The position numbers were made by a program, and so were the translations under genes. From contig JAJDXS010000048.1 of NCBI GenBank assembly GCA_022823145.1, positions 1 through 38,201 on the forward strand: a DNA stretch of 38,201 nucleotides, in the 5' to 3' direction. The number at the start of each line of letters is the position of its first letter. Positions within the stretch are counted from its first letter, which is position 1. The notes below the pieces were generated by a model. It was not told the origin of the DNA and did not search any database. It saw only the letters and a list, made by a program, of their open reading frames with translations. Of this stretch, positions 17,206 through 24,411 are shown piece by piece. The DNA is from Gemmatimonadota bacterium (lineage in GTDB: Bacteria > Gemmatimonadota > Gemmatimonadetes > Longimicrobiales > Gaopeijiaceae).

Positions 17206-18012
17206 CTATCCGCCACGCGCCTCCAACAACCCCAGCACATCCGCTTTCGTGGCCGTCTCCGCTTCGCGCTCCAGGAACGGCCGCACGTCATGGGCGACCT
17301 CATCCCACGACAGTCCCTCCACTCGTTCCGCTACCACAACGGGCCAGGTGCGCGCATCGAGCGGCACGGCCTCCGCATCGCCTTGCCTGATCGCCGCGTT
17401 CAACAGCTCCAGATTCGGCGGCGGCCAGGTCGGATCGCTCAGGTACCAGGCGAGGTCGTAGATGTCCCTGCCCTTGGTCCACGGCCGGCACATGACGGCG
17501 TGCAGCTTACCGGCCAGAAGTGACGCGCGGTCATGATGATGCAGCCTCACCGACACATGCCTTCGGACCAGTCGCGTGGCGGTGACGGCGCCCGCGGGCG
17601 GATTGGTGTCCACGTCGACCTTGACGCCCAGCGTCTCAGCCCGGTGTGGCGACAGTCCGGTTTCGTAGAGCGCCCCGCGCACCCGGATCCAGCCGGTATG
17701 GACATTCCCGCGGTCACGCATCGAACCTTCGGCCTCGTAGCCCTCCCTCCGGAACTGCCGTACGATCGCCCGCGTCCAGCCACGCAGGTCGTAGAGCTCG
17801 CGCGGCCCCTCCAGCGCGAAATCGAGGTCCTCCGAGTATCGGCGCAGGCCGTACAGGAAGCGCAGGGCGGTGCCACCCTGGAACGCGAGCGGCGACATCG
17901 CCCCGGCGCGCTGCAGCCCCTCGAGAATCCGGGCCTGGACGTACTCCCGGAGCACGTTGCGCCCGACCAGGGGATCCAGGCCGCGCACCAGGGAGTGCAG
18001 ATGACCCTTCAT
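17206..18012 (-). CDS. abiEii: AbiEii-family nucleotidyltransferase toxin
   Basis: A 268-residue nucleotidyltransferase of the AbiEii/AbiGii (type IV toxin-antitoxin) family. All four conserved motifs are present: GGTALRF (46-52), YSEDLDF with the DxD metal pair (59-65), KVDVD (131-135), and the C-terminal LLAGKLHAVMCR with KGRDIYDLAWYL (Lys169, Lys180-Asp183). Characterised homologues such as MenT-type toxins add nucleotides to tRNA acceptor ends and stop growth; phage-abortive AbiE systems use the same fold. Length is normal and no key residue is missing, so it looks functional. Its start overlaps the antitoxin stop by 4 nt (ATGA, 18009-18012), so the two are translationally coupled with the antitoxin first, as in known abiE operons. 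Confidence 0.93.
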   Translation of the reverse strand: MKGHLHSLVRGLDPLVGRNVLREYVQARILEGLQRAGAMSPLAFQGGTALRFLYGLRRYSEDLDFALEGPRELYDLRGWTRAIVRQFRREGYEAEGSMRDRGNVHTGWIRVRGALYETGLSPHRAETLGVKVDVDTNPPAGAVTATRLVRRHVSVRLHHHDRASLLAGKLHAVMCRPWTKGRDIYDLAWYLSDPTWPPPNLELLNAAIRQGDAEAVPLDARTWPVVVAERVEGLSWDEVAHDVRPFLEREAETATKADVLGLLEARGG

Positions 18013-18647
18013 AGGGGCTGGTACGCGAGGGCCGGATCGTTTGCGACGCGTTCCAGATGAGCGGCGGCGCGCTTCAGCTTCGGACTTCCCGTTGCGGCCG
18101 CGAGCCTCCGCAGGGTCCGCACGGAGAGGGCCTCCAGATTCAGCCGTAGCTCGTCGATCCAGGCGGGATCATCACCGCCGGGCTGAAGGTGGACCAGATC
18201 GAGGAGAGCCTTCTCCGGCGAAGCCACAAACGCGCTTTGGCCACCGCCCAGGGTGACCAGCCGATAACCGCCCCGCAGCTCCGGTTTGACATACCGAAAG
18301 GAGAACCGCCCCAGCGGCGTCTCGTGAATCCGTGGGCGCCCCGGTCCACAGCTGGTCACCTCGGCGACGAACTCCGGAATGGCATTGGCGTACGCCAGCG
18401 CCGAAAGCCCGCTCACGTAGGAACCGGGCGCCAAGCGGTTGGCGACGAGGAAGGGATGAGGGATGACCTTGCGATAGGGCGGCGCCAGCGCATACAGACC
18501 GCGACGCAACCGAAACAGTTTCCCCGACGCGGACCATCGGCTCAACTGCGCGGGAAGGCCCGGCTCACGGCCTTGGCCGGCCATCAGCAATCCGGTCTCG
18601 AAGACGGGCTCGTCCTCGACGATTTCGAGCAGTTCGGTGAATTTCAT
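18009..18647 (-). CDS. abiEi: AbiEi-family antitoxin / transcriptional regulator
   Basis: A 212-residue AbiEi-type antitoxin. The N-terminal winged helix spans residues about 1-55 (LLMAGQGREPGLPAQLSRWS and GKLFRLRRGLYAL, the classic AbiEi wing); the C-terminal domain contains the family features PHPFLVANRLAPGSYVSGLSA, VTSCGPGRPR and SPEKALLDLVHLQPGG. AbiEi proteins repress their own promoter through the wHTH and neutralise AbiEii without a tight complex, possibly by a kinase-like activity. The ATG at 18645-18647 lies inside one of two direct repeats (CATGCTA), consistent with autoregulation. Upstream of the toxin gene with a 4-nt overlap. Confidence 0.92.
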   Translation of the reverse strand: MKFTELLEIVEDEPVFETGLLMAGQGREPGLPAQLSRWSASGKLFRLRRGLYALAPPYRKVIPHPFLVANRLAPGSYVSGLSALAYANAIPEFVAEVTSCGPGRPRIHETPLGRFSFRYVKPELRGGYRLVTLGGGQSAFVASPEKALLDLVHLQPGGDDPAWIDELRLNLEALSVRTLRRLAAATGSPKLKRAAAHLERVANDPALAYQPL

Positions 18648-18690
18648 GCTATTAACATGCTAAGAACGACAAATTATTGCAATGACATAC
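18645..18690 (-). promoter_or_regulatory. AT-rich promoter/operator region of the abiE operon
   Basis: A strongly AT-rich stretch in an otherwise GC-rich sequence. CATGCTA occurs twice as a direct repeat on the plus strand (18645-18651 and 18656-18662, 11 bp apart, about one helical turn). The first copy covers the abiEi start codon. On the minus strand TTGCAA (in ATTGCAATAATTTG) could serve as a -35. The repeats are plausible AbiEi operators; inferred. Confidence 0.4.
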
Positions 18691-18739
18691 ACCAAAGGCG
18701 GTTCCAGGAGTGTATGACGTTCGACCGAGGGCTGAAGGC

Positions 18740-19798
18740 CTACGGCCGATCGGGCTGACCGCCTACCCAGGCCCTCCACGCCTCGACATCGGACCCGAAG
18801 TCCTCGCCGCTCACCGCTCGCAGGAAGGCTATGGCTGGCTCCCGAGTCCGTTCGTGCTCGGCGCCGGCGTGCGCAAGAAGCAGGTCGGGCGTCTCTCGGG
18901 CCAACTGTCGTCCCAACTCGGGTGCGATGTCGGTGGCGACCAGAACTTCCAGCATGTCCCCGGTCGCGAACGGATTGGTTCCGTCGAAGAGCGCCAGCAG
19001 GTGGCTATGGGCCGCCGACCAGTCGACGGGCTCCAGCTTACCCGACTCCAGCCCCCTGACCACGTTGCTGGCCATCCTGACGACGCGCGGCTCGGGATCG
19101 ATCAGCGAACCCGCCAGCGCGTGCCATGACGTGTCGTGCTCGAGGAAGTTGCCCAGCACCAGAGTGGCCACCGCACGCGACGCTGCGGACGGGTCCCGGG
19201 CGAGCACTTCCTGGGCGAGACGGCGATCCTCCTCGGCCGTCGCGTTGTCGACGAGCTCCCGAATCTGCCTGAGGGTCTCGCGGTCGACTCCCATCCTTCC
19301 GAAGAGCAACCGTGTCATGATCCTGTCGAAGAATCCGCGGCGCGAGCGGATCGTCCGCGCTGCCTCGTCCAGCGAGCGCAGGTTGCGGCTGTCTGTTGCA
19401 AGCACCCTCAGTGCCTCCCAGGTCTCGGGCAGCGCGACCGTCTCGGCACCGACCGCCCGGTACCGTACCCGTGCACTGTCCTCCACCCCGACCACGACGG
19501 TGTAGGAGTCGCCCGGTGTTCGATAGACGAACGCAGCCGCCTCGGCGAACCCGAGTTCCTGCTTCATGACGACGGCGCAGGCGTGGAAGGGCTGGCCGGG
19601 AGCCACGTCCTGGATGGCTTCAAACAGCTCGCCGGCAGTCCACTGGTCCAACCCGATGAATTCGACTGGGCCGTCGGGGCCGGGGAGAACCTGGCCGCTG
19701 GCCGGGAGCGTGACAGCCGCGAGGAGCGTGGCCAGCGCGGCGATGGTGCGAAGTGAGTTCGCCTTCGTGGGATTCGCTTGGCGGTGCAGGTTGGTCAT
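18740..19798 (-). CDS. Secreted protein of unknown function with helical-repeat C-terminus
   Basis: A 352-residue protein that I do not recognise. The N-terminus carries a signal peptide (IAALATLLAAVTLPASGQ, about residues 19-36). Residues about 50-125 are mixed alpha/beta. From about residue 190 the sequence is a series of short amphipathic helices (VDRETLRQIRELVDNA, EEDRRLAQEVLARDPSAASR, AVATLVLGNFL, PRVVRMASNVVRGLESGK) resembling HEAT-like repeats. Its ATG overlaps the stop of the CocE-like hydrolase by 4 nt (19795-19798), so it is the last member of a tightly coupled four-gene set and may be a partner of those exported hydrolases. Role unknown. Confidence 0.75.
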   Translation of the reverse strand: MTNLHRQANPTKANSLRTIAALATLLAAVTLPASGQVLPGPDGPVEFIGLDQWTAGELFEAIQDVAPGQPFHACAVVMKQELGFAEAAAFVYRTPGDSYTVVVGVEDSARVRYRAVGAETVALPETWEALRVLATDSRNLRSLDEAARTIRSRRGFFDRIMTRLLFGRMGVDRETLRQIRELVDNATAEEDRRLAQEVLARDPSAASRAVATLVLGNFLEHDTSWHALAGSLIDPEPRVVRMASNVVRGLESGKLEPVDWSAAHSHLLALFDGTNPFATGDMLEVLVATDIAPELGRQLARETPDLLLAHAGAEHERTREPAIAFLRAVSGEDFGSDVEAWRAWVGGQPDRP

Positions 19799-21717
19799 TG
19801 GTCGTCTTTCCTTGTCATGTCCCTGTTGTCTCGCCTCGGCGGTGACCTCCCCACCACCGGCAACACCACACGCGACGCCCGCTCCGCGTCATGAAACACC
19901 GTCTGCTCCGCCACCTCCCACTGCGTCTCCCAGGCCGGATCGCCATCCGTGTTCAGGTGCCGAAACAGCGGAAACGCCGCGCTCGTGATCTGCACCCGGA
20001 TCCGGTGGCCGGGCAGAAACGCCTGGCTGGTCGGCGGCAAATCGAACTCCAGCCTCCAGATCCGGTCGCCCTCCGCCGTCGCGCCCACCGGCTCGATCCC
20101 CCGCGTTCCGAACGCGTTCGCGTAGGAGTACCAGACCGGGTACGCGCTCCCGTCGGGGTGCACGTCAACCAGCCGCACGATGAACTCGGTCTGTGGCGCC
20201 GACGACGCCACGTAGAGGGTCGCCGACACCGGCCCCGTGATCTCGACCTCGCGTTCCAAGGGCGCAGTGGTGTAGACCAGCACGTCGTCCCGCGCCTCGA
20301 GCCACCCGACGTCCACCGGACCGTCCCCCGCCATCTCCGCGTTCTCACCTCCAGTGATCGCCGGCGTCGGATCACCGGGATCGTAGACATACCGGTCTGC
20401 CGGCTCGTCCGCGGGCGGCTCGCGGCTCAGCACCCCATCGCCCGCGCTGGAGTTCGCGCTGCCGCCAGAATACAGATAGAACGCCGTGAACTCGGTCCCC
20501 GGCAAAGGCCACTCCGACGCCTCGCGCCACTCGTTGCGCCCCATCAGGAAGAGCCGCAGCGGTGCCTCCCGATCCACCCCGTTGTCCACGCCCTTCAGCC
20601 AGCGGTCGAACCAGCGCAGGTGGATGGCTCGCAGATCCAGAACCGACGCCTCGCCGAAGTCCAGCGCCCCGATCGTCGACGACCCCGAATACGCATGCGG
20701 CCACGGCCCCATCAGCAGGTGCTGCTGCGCGCGCGCCAGCTCGCTCTCGCTGTACCGCAATATCTGCTCGCGGTTGTAGAACGCGTGGTCGGTCGAGGCG
20801 TCGTACCAGCCCGTCCGCTGCAGGATCGGCACATCCACCGCCCGGTACAGCTCGCGATGGTCCGGCCAGTCGGTGATAGGCTCGGTCCACTGGTCCCGCG
20901 CGGCCGACTCCAGGTACTCCTCCCACAGCCCGATCTCGTTGCGGACCAGCTTCTCCCAGATCGGAATCTCGCGCCCCATCCGCTCGGGCAATTCGGCGAG
21001 TGGAAGGTGCCGGAACAGCTCGGTCCAGTCGTACGCGCTCCCGTTCTGGTTGACGCGCCCGTCAGTGCTCACCAGCCACGAAAGCTCCGACGGCGCGCTG
21101 TTCCCACGCCCGTAGACGGCCAGCCGCCGGTAGGCCTCCGGCGTCCGTCCCAGCGTGACCGGCGTCACCTCGGGGATCAGTGCCTTGAGGTGGGGATTCC
21201 CCGCCGGCGCAACCATCATCTGCACCAGGCCACCGTACGAAGCGCCGACCATCCCCACGTCTCCGCTGGACCACGCTTGCGTCCCGACCCACGTGATCGT
21301 GTCGTCGGTGTCGTCCCGCTCGCTCCGCCGTCCGTACCACTCCCCCTCGGAATCGTACCTGCCGCGCACGTCCTGCGCCGCGAACACGTATCCGCGCGTC
21401 GCGTAGAACCGCCCCTGCTCGGCGAACCCCGGCGTCTCGCTGCCGTACGGCGTCCGCACCAGAATGACCGGGAACCGCCCCTCCGCGTCGGGCAGGTAGA
21501 GGTCGGTCGCGAGGCGCACTCCGTCGCGCATCGGGACGGGCACGTTCATGGCCCACTTTACGTCGTATGAGGGGGAAGAGGGCGACGCCGTCCCTTCCGG
21601 CGCGTTTGCCGCCCCCGACTGGGACGAAATCGGCCCGGGCAGGAGGAGAGGGCCACCGAGCAGCGCGGCCCCGAAGATCGCGCGGATCGCCGGCCTCGCC
21701 CGGCCTCGCCGCCTCAC
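19795..21717 (-). CDS. Secreted CocE/NonD-family serine hydrolase (X-Pro dipeptidyl-peptidase S15-like)
   Basis: A 640-residue hydrolase with an N-terminal signal sequence (AIFGAALLGGPLLLPGPISS). The alpha/beta-hydrolase domain has the nucleophile in GMVGASYGG (Ser160), the acid probably Asp306 in RTGWYDAST, and the base His341 in MGPWPHAYSG. The C-terminal jelly-roll domain typical of CocE and S15 peptidases follows (ITGPVSATLYVASSAPQTEF, FLPGHRIRVQITSAAFPLF). The N-terminal MRDGVRLATDLYLPD and RTPYGS are family hallmarks. Known members cleave acyl esters, beta-lactam antibiotics, glutaryl amides or X-Pro peptides. Next to two dipeptidase-like genes, a role in peptide or acyl-amino-acid breakdown in the periplasm is plausible. 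Its start and stop each overlap a neighbour by 4 nt (ATGA). Confidence 0.92.
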   Translation of the reverse strand: MRRRGRARPAIRAIFGAALLGGPLLLPGPISSQSGAANAPEGTASPSSPSYDVKWAMNVPVPMRDGVRLATDLYLPDAEGRFPVILVRTPYGSETPGFAEQGRFYATRGYVFAAQDVRGRYDSEGEWYGRRSERDDTDDTITWVGTQAWSSGDVGMVGASYGGLVQMMVAPAGNPHLKALIPEVTPVTLGRTPEAYRRLAVYGRGNSAPSELSWLVSTDGRVNQNGSAYDWTELFRHLPLAELPERMGREIPIWEKLVRNEIGLWEEYLESAARDQWTEPITDWPDHRELYRAVDVPILQRTGWYDASTDHAFYNREQILRYSESELARAQQHLLMGPWPHAYSGSSTIGALDFGEASVLDLRAIHLRWFDRWLKGVDNGVDREAPLRLFLMGRNEWREASEWPLPGTEFTAFYLYSGGSANSSAGDGVLSREPPADEPADRYVYDPGDPTPAITGGENAEMAGDGPVDVGWLEARDDVLVYTTAPLEREVEITGPVSATLYVASSAPQTEFIVRLVDVHPDGSAYPVWYSYANAFGTRGIEPVGATAEGDRIWRLEFDLPPTSQAFLPGHRIRVQITSAAFPLFRHLNTDGDPAWETQWEVAEQTVFHDAERASRVVLPVVGRSPPRRDNRDMTRKDDQ

Positions 21718-22916
21718 CCCGCGCCGTCCCCCCAGACACGGCGCAGCACGGGCACCATGTTGCCCCCGAGGACTCTCGCCCGGTCACCCACGCCATATCC
21801 ACGCGAGATGAGACCTTCACGCAGCCGCGAGAGGTCCTCGAACCCTGAAAACCCCTCTGGAAAACGGTAGGGAGGAATGGGAACCGGGTCCGAGGGAAAC
21901 CGCTTCCGGGGCAGATCGGTGAAGTCCAGACCGAGCGCCGCATGGTCCATCCCGGCCGTATCCACGATGTGATCCAGATGGTTCAGCACGTCGTCCAGCG
22001 TCGACCGGGCGTCGGCGGAGAGGCACGCCGGGAACGCGCTCACGCCGACCACGCCGCCCAGCTCGGCGCAGGCGCGCAGATGCTCGTCGCTCAGGTTCAT
22101 CGGGTGATCGTGGACCGCCCGCGCGTTGGAATGGCTGAAGATGACCGGGTGCTCGCTCGTCGCCATCGCTTCGAGGCTGGAGCGGGGACCCATCCCGGAC
22201 AGGTCGATGACGATGCGCTCGCGGTTCATCGCGCGGATGGCCAGCCAGCCCGTGGCGGTCAGGCCCTGGTCTGAACGCTCGAATGCCCCGTCTCCGTACG
22301 GCATCTTCCACAGGTGGGTCGGCGCCATGATGCCGGCGCCAGAGGCGCGGTAGGCGGCAAAGAGCGCGAGATCGGCCTCGATCATCTTCGCGCCCTGGAA
22401 CCAGGGGATGAGGCCCACCCGGTCCGTTGCCACCGCCGCAGCCAGCCCGTCGAGATCGAGCACCGCGACCATTTCGTCGTTGAGCGCGCGGACCGCCTCG
22501 TGGAAGCGCCGCAGGTTCTCGGACACGGCGGGCTCGTGCTCGCCGACGACAACCGGCACCATGAAGGCGTTCACCCCCGCGGCCTTCGCGGCCCGCACCT
22601 GCGCGCGGACATGCGCCAGCTCGTGGTCCCACGACGCCACGCGGGCCGGGATCCCCGCCCTCCGCTCGGCCGCCAGCCGCATGCGCTCGGCCTGGAGTCC
22701 GCGGATCGGCGAGGCGAGGGGCACGGGACCAACCACGACGGCCTGGTCGAGGATCTGCGCAAGCCGATCCTGCTCGCCTGGGGCGGCGACCGGTCCTCGG
22801 CCCGCGTCACGGCCGTTGTCACCGTCGCCCCCTGAGCACCCGAGCGCCCCGAGTGCCAGCGGAGCCGTCGCGGCACCCGCAACAAAGTCTCGGCGGCGAA
22901 TCTTCTCCCCACTCAT
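21714..22916 (-). CDS. Tat-exported M19 membrane-dipeptidase-like protein lacking several metal ligands
   Basis: I place the start at 22916 (MSGEKIRRRDF), where ATGA overlaps the stop of the upstream gene; a frame extending to 22937 is less likely. A twin-arginine signal RRRDFVAGAATAPLALGALG ends at a lipobox Cys, so a folded lipoprotein is exported. The fold is that of M19 renal-type dipeptidases: VIDLSGMGPRSSLEAMATSE, VIFSHSNARAVHDHPMNLSD, ELGGVVGVSAFPA, and ALGLDF. However, the N-terminal HxD motif is absent (the region reads ILDQAVVVGPV), the DLSH histidine is Gly (DLSG), and the bridging-Glu region reads WFQGAKMIE. With most zinc ligands gone, the protein may be a pseudoenzyme or have a different chemistry. 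It pairs with a second divergent M19 protein upstream. Confidence 0.85.
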   Translation of the reverse strand: MSGEKIRRRDFVAGAATAPLALGALGCSGGDGDNGRDAGRGPVAAPGEQDRLAQILDQAVVVGPVPLASPIRGLQAERMRLAAERRAGIPARVASWDHELAHVRAQVRAAKAAGVNAFMVPVVVGEHEPAVSENLRRFHEAVRALNDEMVAVLDLDGLAAAVATDRVGLIPWFQGAKMIEADLALFAAYRASGAGIMAPTHLWKMPYGDGAFERSDQGLTATGWLAIRAMNRERIVIDLSGMGPRSSLEAMATSEHPVIFSHSNARAVHDHPMNLSDEHLRACAELGGVVGVSAFPACLSADARSTLDDVLNHLDHIVDTAGMDHAALGLDFTDLPRKRFPSDPVPIPPYRFPEGFSGFEDLSRLREGLISRGYGVGDRARVLGGNMVPVLRRVWGDGAG

Positions 22917-23899
22917 TCCCCCCAAACCTCCTGCCACACCCGCAGCCAGTTCGCCCCCATGATCTTCTCGATGTCGTCGGGGGAGTACCCTCGTTCCATC
23001 AGCCCCGCCGTGATCAGCGGGACCCCCGTGAAGTCGTGCAGTCCCTCGACGTAGATCCAGTCCTCGTAGCGCTGCGGATAGGCTTCGGGCGGCAGTGTGA
23101 CGGGGTTCACGGGTCCTCTGTCGTTGCGGCCGATGATCTGGTCCAGCCCCAACCCCACGTGCTCGACGCCGACGACATCGATCATGTGATCGAACTGGCG
23201 CAGGAAGTCCTCGAGCGTCGCCTGTCCTTCCGCCACCACGAAGAAGTTGAACGCGGCGATCCCGATCACGCCGCCCGTGTCCGCGATCGCCCTCATCAGT
23301 CCGTCGGTCATGGCGCGCGGGTTGTCGCGCAGGGCAAGGGGGTTCGTGTGACTGCAGACGACCGGCCCCTCGGCGACCTGAAGCACGTCATAGGAGGTGG
23401 CTTCGCTGCAGTGGCCTCCGATGTCCACCACGATCCGCAACTCCTGGAGCGCCTCGACGACCTGGATGCCGTAGTGGCTCAGCGGCCCGGGGTTCGGATC
23501 GACGCAGCCGGACCCGATGTAGTTGCCGACGTTGTAGACGAGCCCGGAGCTGCGCAGCCCGATGCGGTGGTACCCGGCCAGCTGCGACAGGTCCTCGTCC
23601 ACGTCGACCCACTGCCAGCAGTATCCCACCGCGACCTTCCCGGCCGCGCGCGCCGCGTGGATGCCTGCGACCGTGGTCACCGGCACGAGGTCGTCCGCGT
23701 GGTCCAGCATGAACTGGTGGAAGGGCGACGAGAGCGAGAGATCGGGCAGCGTGGACATGTTCATGTGCACGCCGCCGGCCTTGAGAGTGCGGACGACTTC
23801 CTCGTTCAGCAGCGAGGCGTCGAGGCCGTTCACGACGAGGATGTCGTCCTGGAGTGCTCGCGCTTCCGCAAGCATGGCGGGGTCGAAGGGGTGGCTCAT
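22913..23899 (-). CDS. Divergent M19 dipeptidase-family protein
   Basis: A 328-residue protein of the M19 (membrane/renal dipeptidase) family without a signal peptide. Conserved segments: VDIGGHCSEATSYDVL (His163, corresponding to the DLSH histidine), VVCSHTNPLAL (His184), MTDGLMRAIADTGGVIGIAAF, and VGLGLDQI (Asp253). The N-terminal metal motif, normally DGHxD, reads VVNGLDAS, so that histidine is replaced by Leu, as I recall for some divergent subfamilies. Family members hydrolyse dipeptides or beta-lactam-like amides using two zinc ions; substrate here unknown. It heads the overlapping four-gene set. Its start is 22 nt after the end of the higA-like gene. The apparent cytoplasmic location contrasts with its exported paralogue. 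Confidence 0.87.
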   Translation of the reverse strand: MSHPFDPAMLAEARALQDDILVVNGLDASLLNEEVVRTLKAGGVHMNMSTLPDLSLSSPFHQFMLDHADDLVPVTTVAGIHAARAAGKVAVGYCWQWVDVDEDLSQLAGYHRIGLRSSGLVYNVGNYIGSGCVDPNPGPLSHYGIQVVEALQELRIVVDIGGHCSEATSYDVLQVAEGPVVCSHTNPLALRDNPRAMTDGLMRAIADTGGVIGIAAFNFFVVAEGQATLEDFLRQFDHMIDVVGVEHVGLGLDQIIGRNDRGPVNPVTLPPEAYPQRYEDWIYVEGLHDFTGVPLITAGLMERGYSPDDIEKIMGANWLRVWQEVWGE

Positions 23900-23921
23900 C
23901 GGGGCAGGTCGTCCGTCAGCA

Positions 23922-24209
23922 TCAGGCCGCCTCGAATCTCTCCACCTCTATTTCATCGGCACGGTCGAGGGCACGCCGCAAATCGTGTGCCATCTGCATG
24001 CCGAGCCAGGTCACCGGTGTCGAACCGAACGCTTTCGAGAGTCGAATCGCCATCTCTACCGAAACCCCGGTGTGTCCGTTGAGCAGTTCCGACAGGGCCT
24101 GACGAGTCACCCCGAGGCCTGCGGCGGCCGTGGTCACCGACAGTCCCAGAGGCTCAAGACACTGGCTCCTCACGATCCCGCCCGGGTGCGGGGGATTCTT
24201 CATGGCCAC
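23922..24209 (-). CDS. higA: HigA-family antitoxin (XRE helix-turn-helix)
   Basis: A 95-residue HigA-type antitoxin. The opening [20 protein letters not shown] is diagnostic for the HigA addiction-module family, followed by the helix-turn-helix [40 protein letters not shown], and the [13 protein letters not shown] helix. HigA represses the higBA promoter and binds the mRNA-cleaving toxin HigB. Usually HigB is complete and lies just upstream; here only its C-terminal piece remains (24222-24353), so the antitoxin is effectively orphaned. Two Met codons (24209 and 24203) could start translation. Downstream, 22 nt separate it from the M19 gene. Confidence 0.88.
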   Translation of the reverse strand: MAMKNPPHPGGIVRSQCLEPLGLSVTTAAAGLGVTRQALSELLNGHTGVSVEMAIRLSKAFGSTPVTWLGMQMAHDLRRALDRADEIEVERFEAA

Positions 24210-24221
24210 GGGTCTCTAACT

Positions 24222-24353
24222 TCAGTGATAATCCACATAGTCGACTTCGGTCGCGTGGCCACCCTCATGCGAAATGTGAAGGTGAGTGAGATTCTTTCGT
24301 CTGTCAATTGACAGTTTGCCGATAGAGCGCCAACGCTCACCGATGTCATGCAT
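24222..24353 (-). pseudogene. Truncated HigB toxin, C-terminal end only
   Basis: A 43-codon open frame ending 12 nt before higA. Its last residues, HEGGHATEVDYVDYH, match the invariant C-terminus of HigB/RelE-like toxins (typically FEGGDAYDVDYxDYH). The first 12 or so codons (from the ATG at 24353) lie in the sequence adjoining the palindromic repeat at 24356 and look unrelated, so the toxin gene appears to have lost its 5' two thirds at that boundary. The RNase active-site region (upstream helices and LKGDRKGxxSxR strands) is absent, so no toxin activity is expected. It might still be translated and coupled to higA. Confidence 0.6.
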
Positions 24354-24355
24354 AC

Positions 24356-24370
24356 ATTACATTATGTAAT
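24356..24370. repeat. AT-rich palindrome ATTACAT-T-ATGTAAT, copy 2
   Basis: A perfect 15-bp palindrome in GC-rich DNA, followed by CC as in copy 1 (…ATGTAATCC). The motif GATAGAGCG stands at 24321-24329; the same 9-mer precedes the related repeat at 31101. The palindrome lies between the truncated higB and the stop of the propeller gene (24412). Confidence 0.6.
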
Positions 24371-24411
24371 CCAGACATGACAATACCGCCGCTCGGTGCC
24401 GGTAGCGTTGC

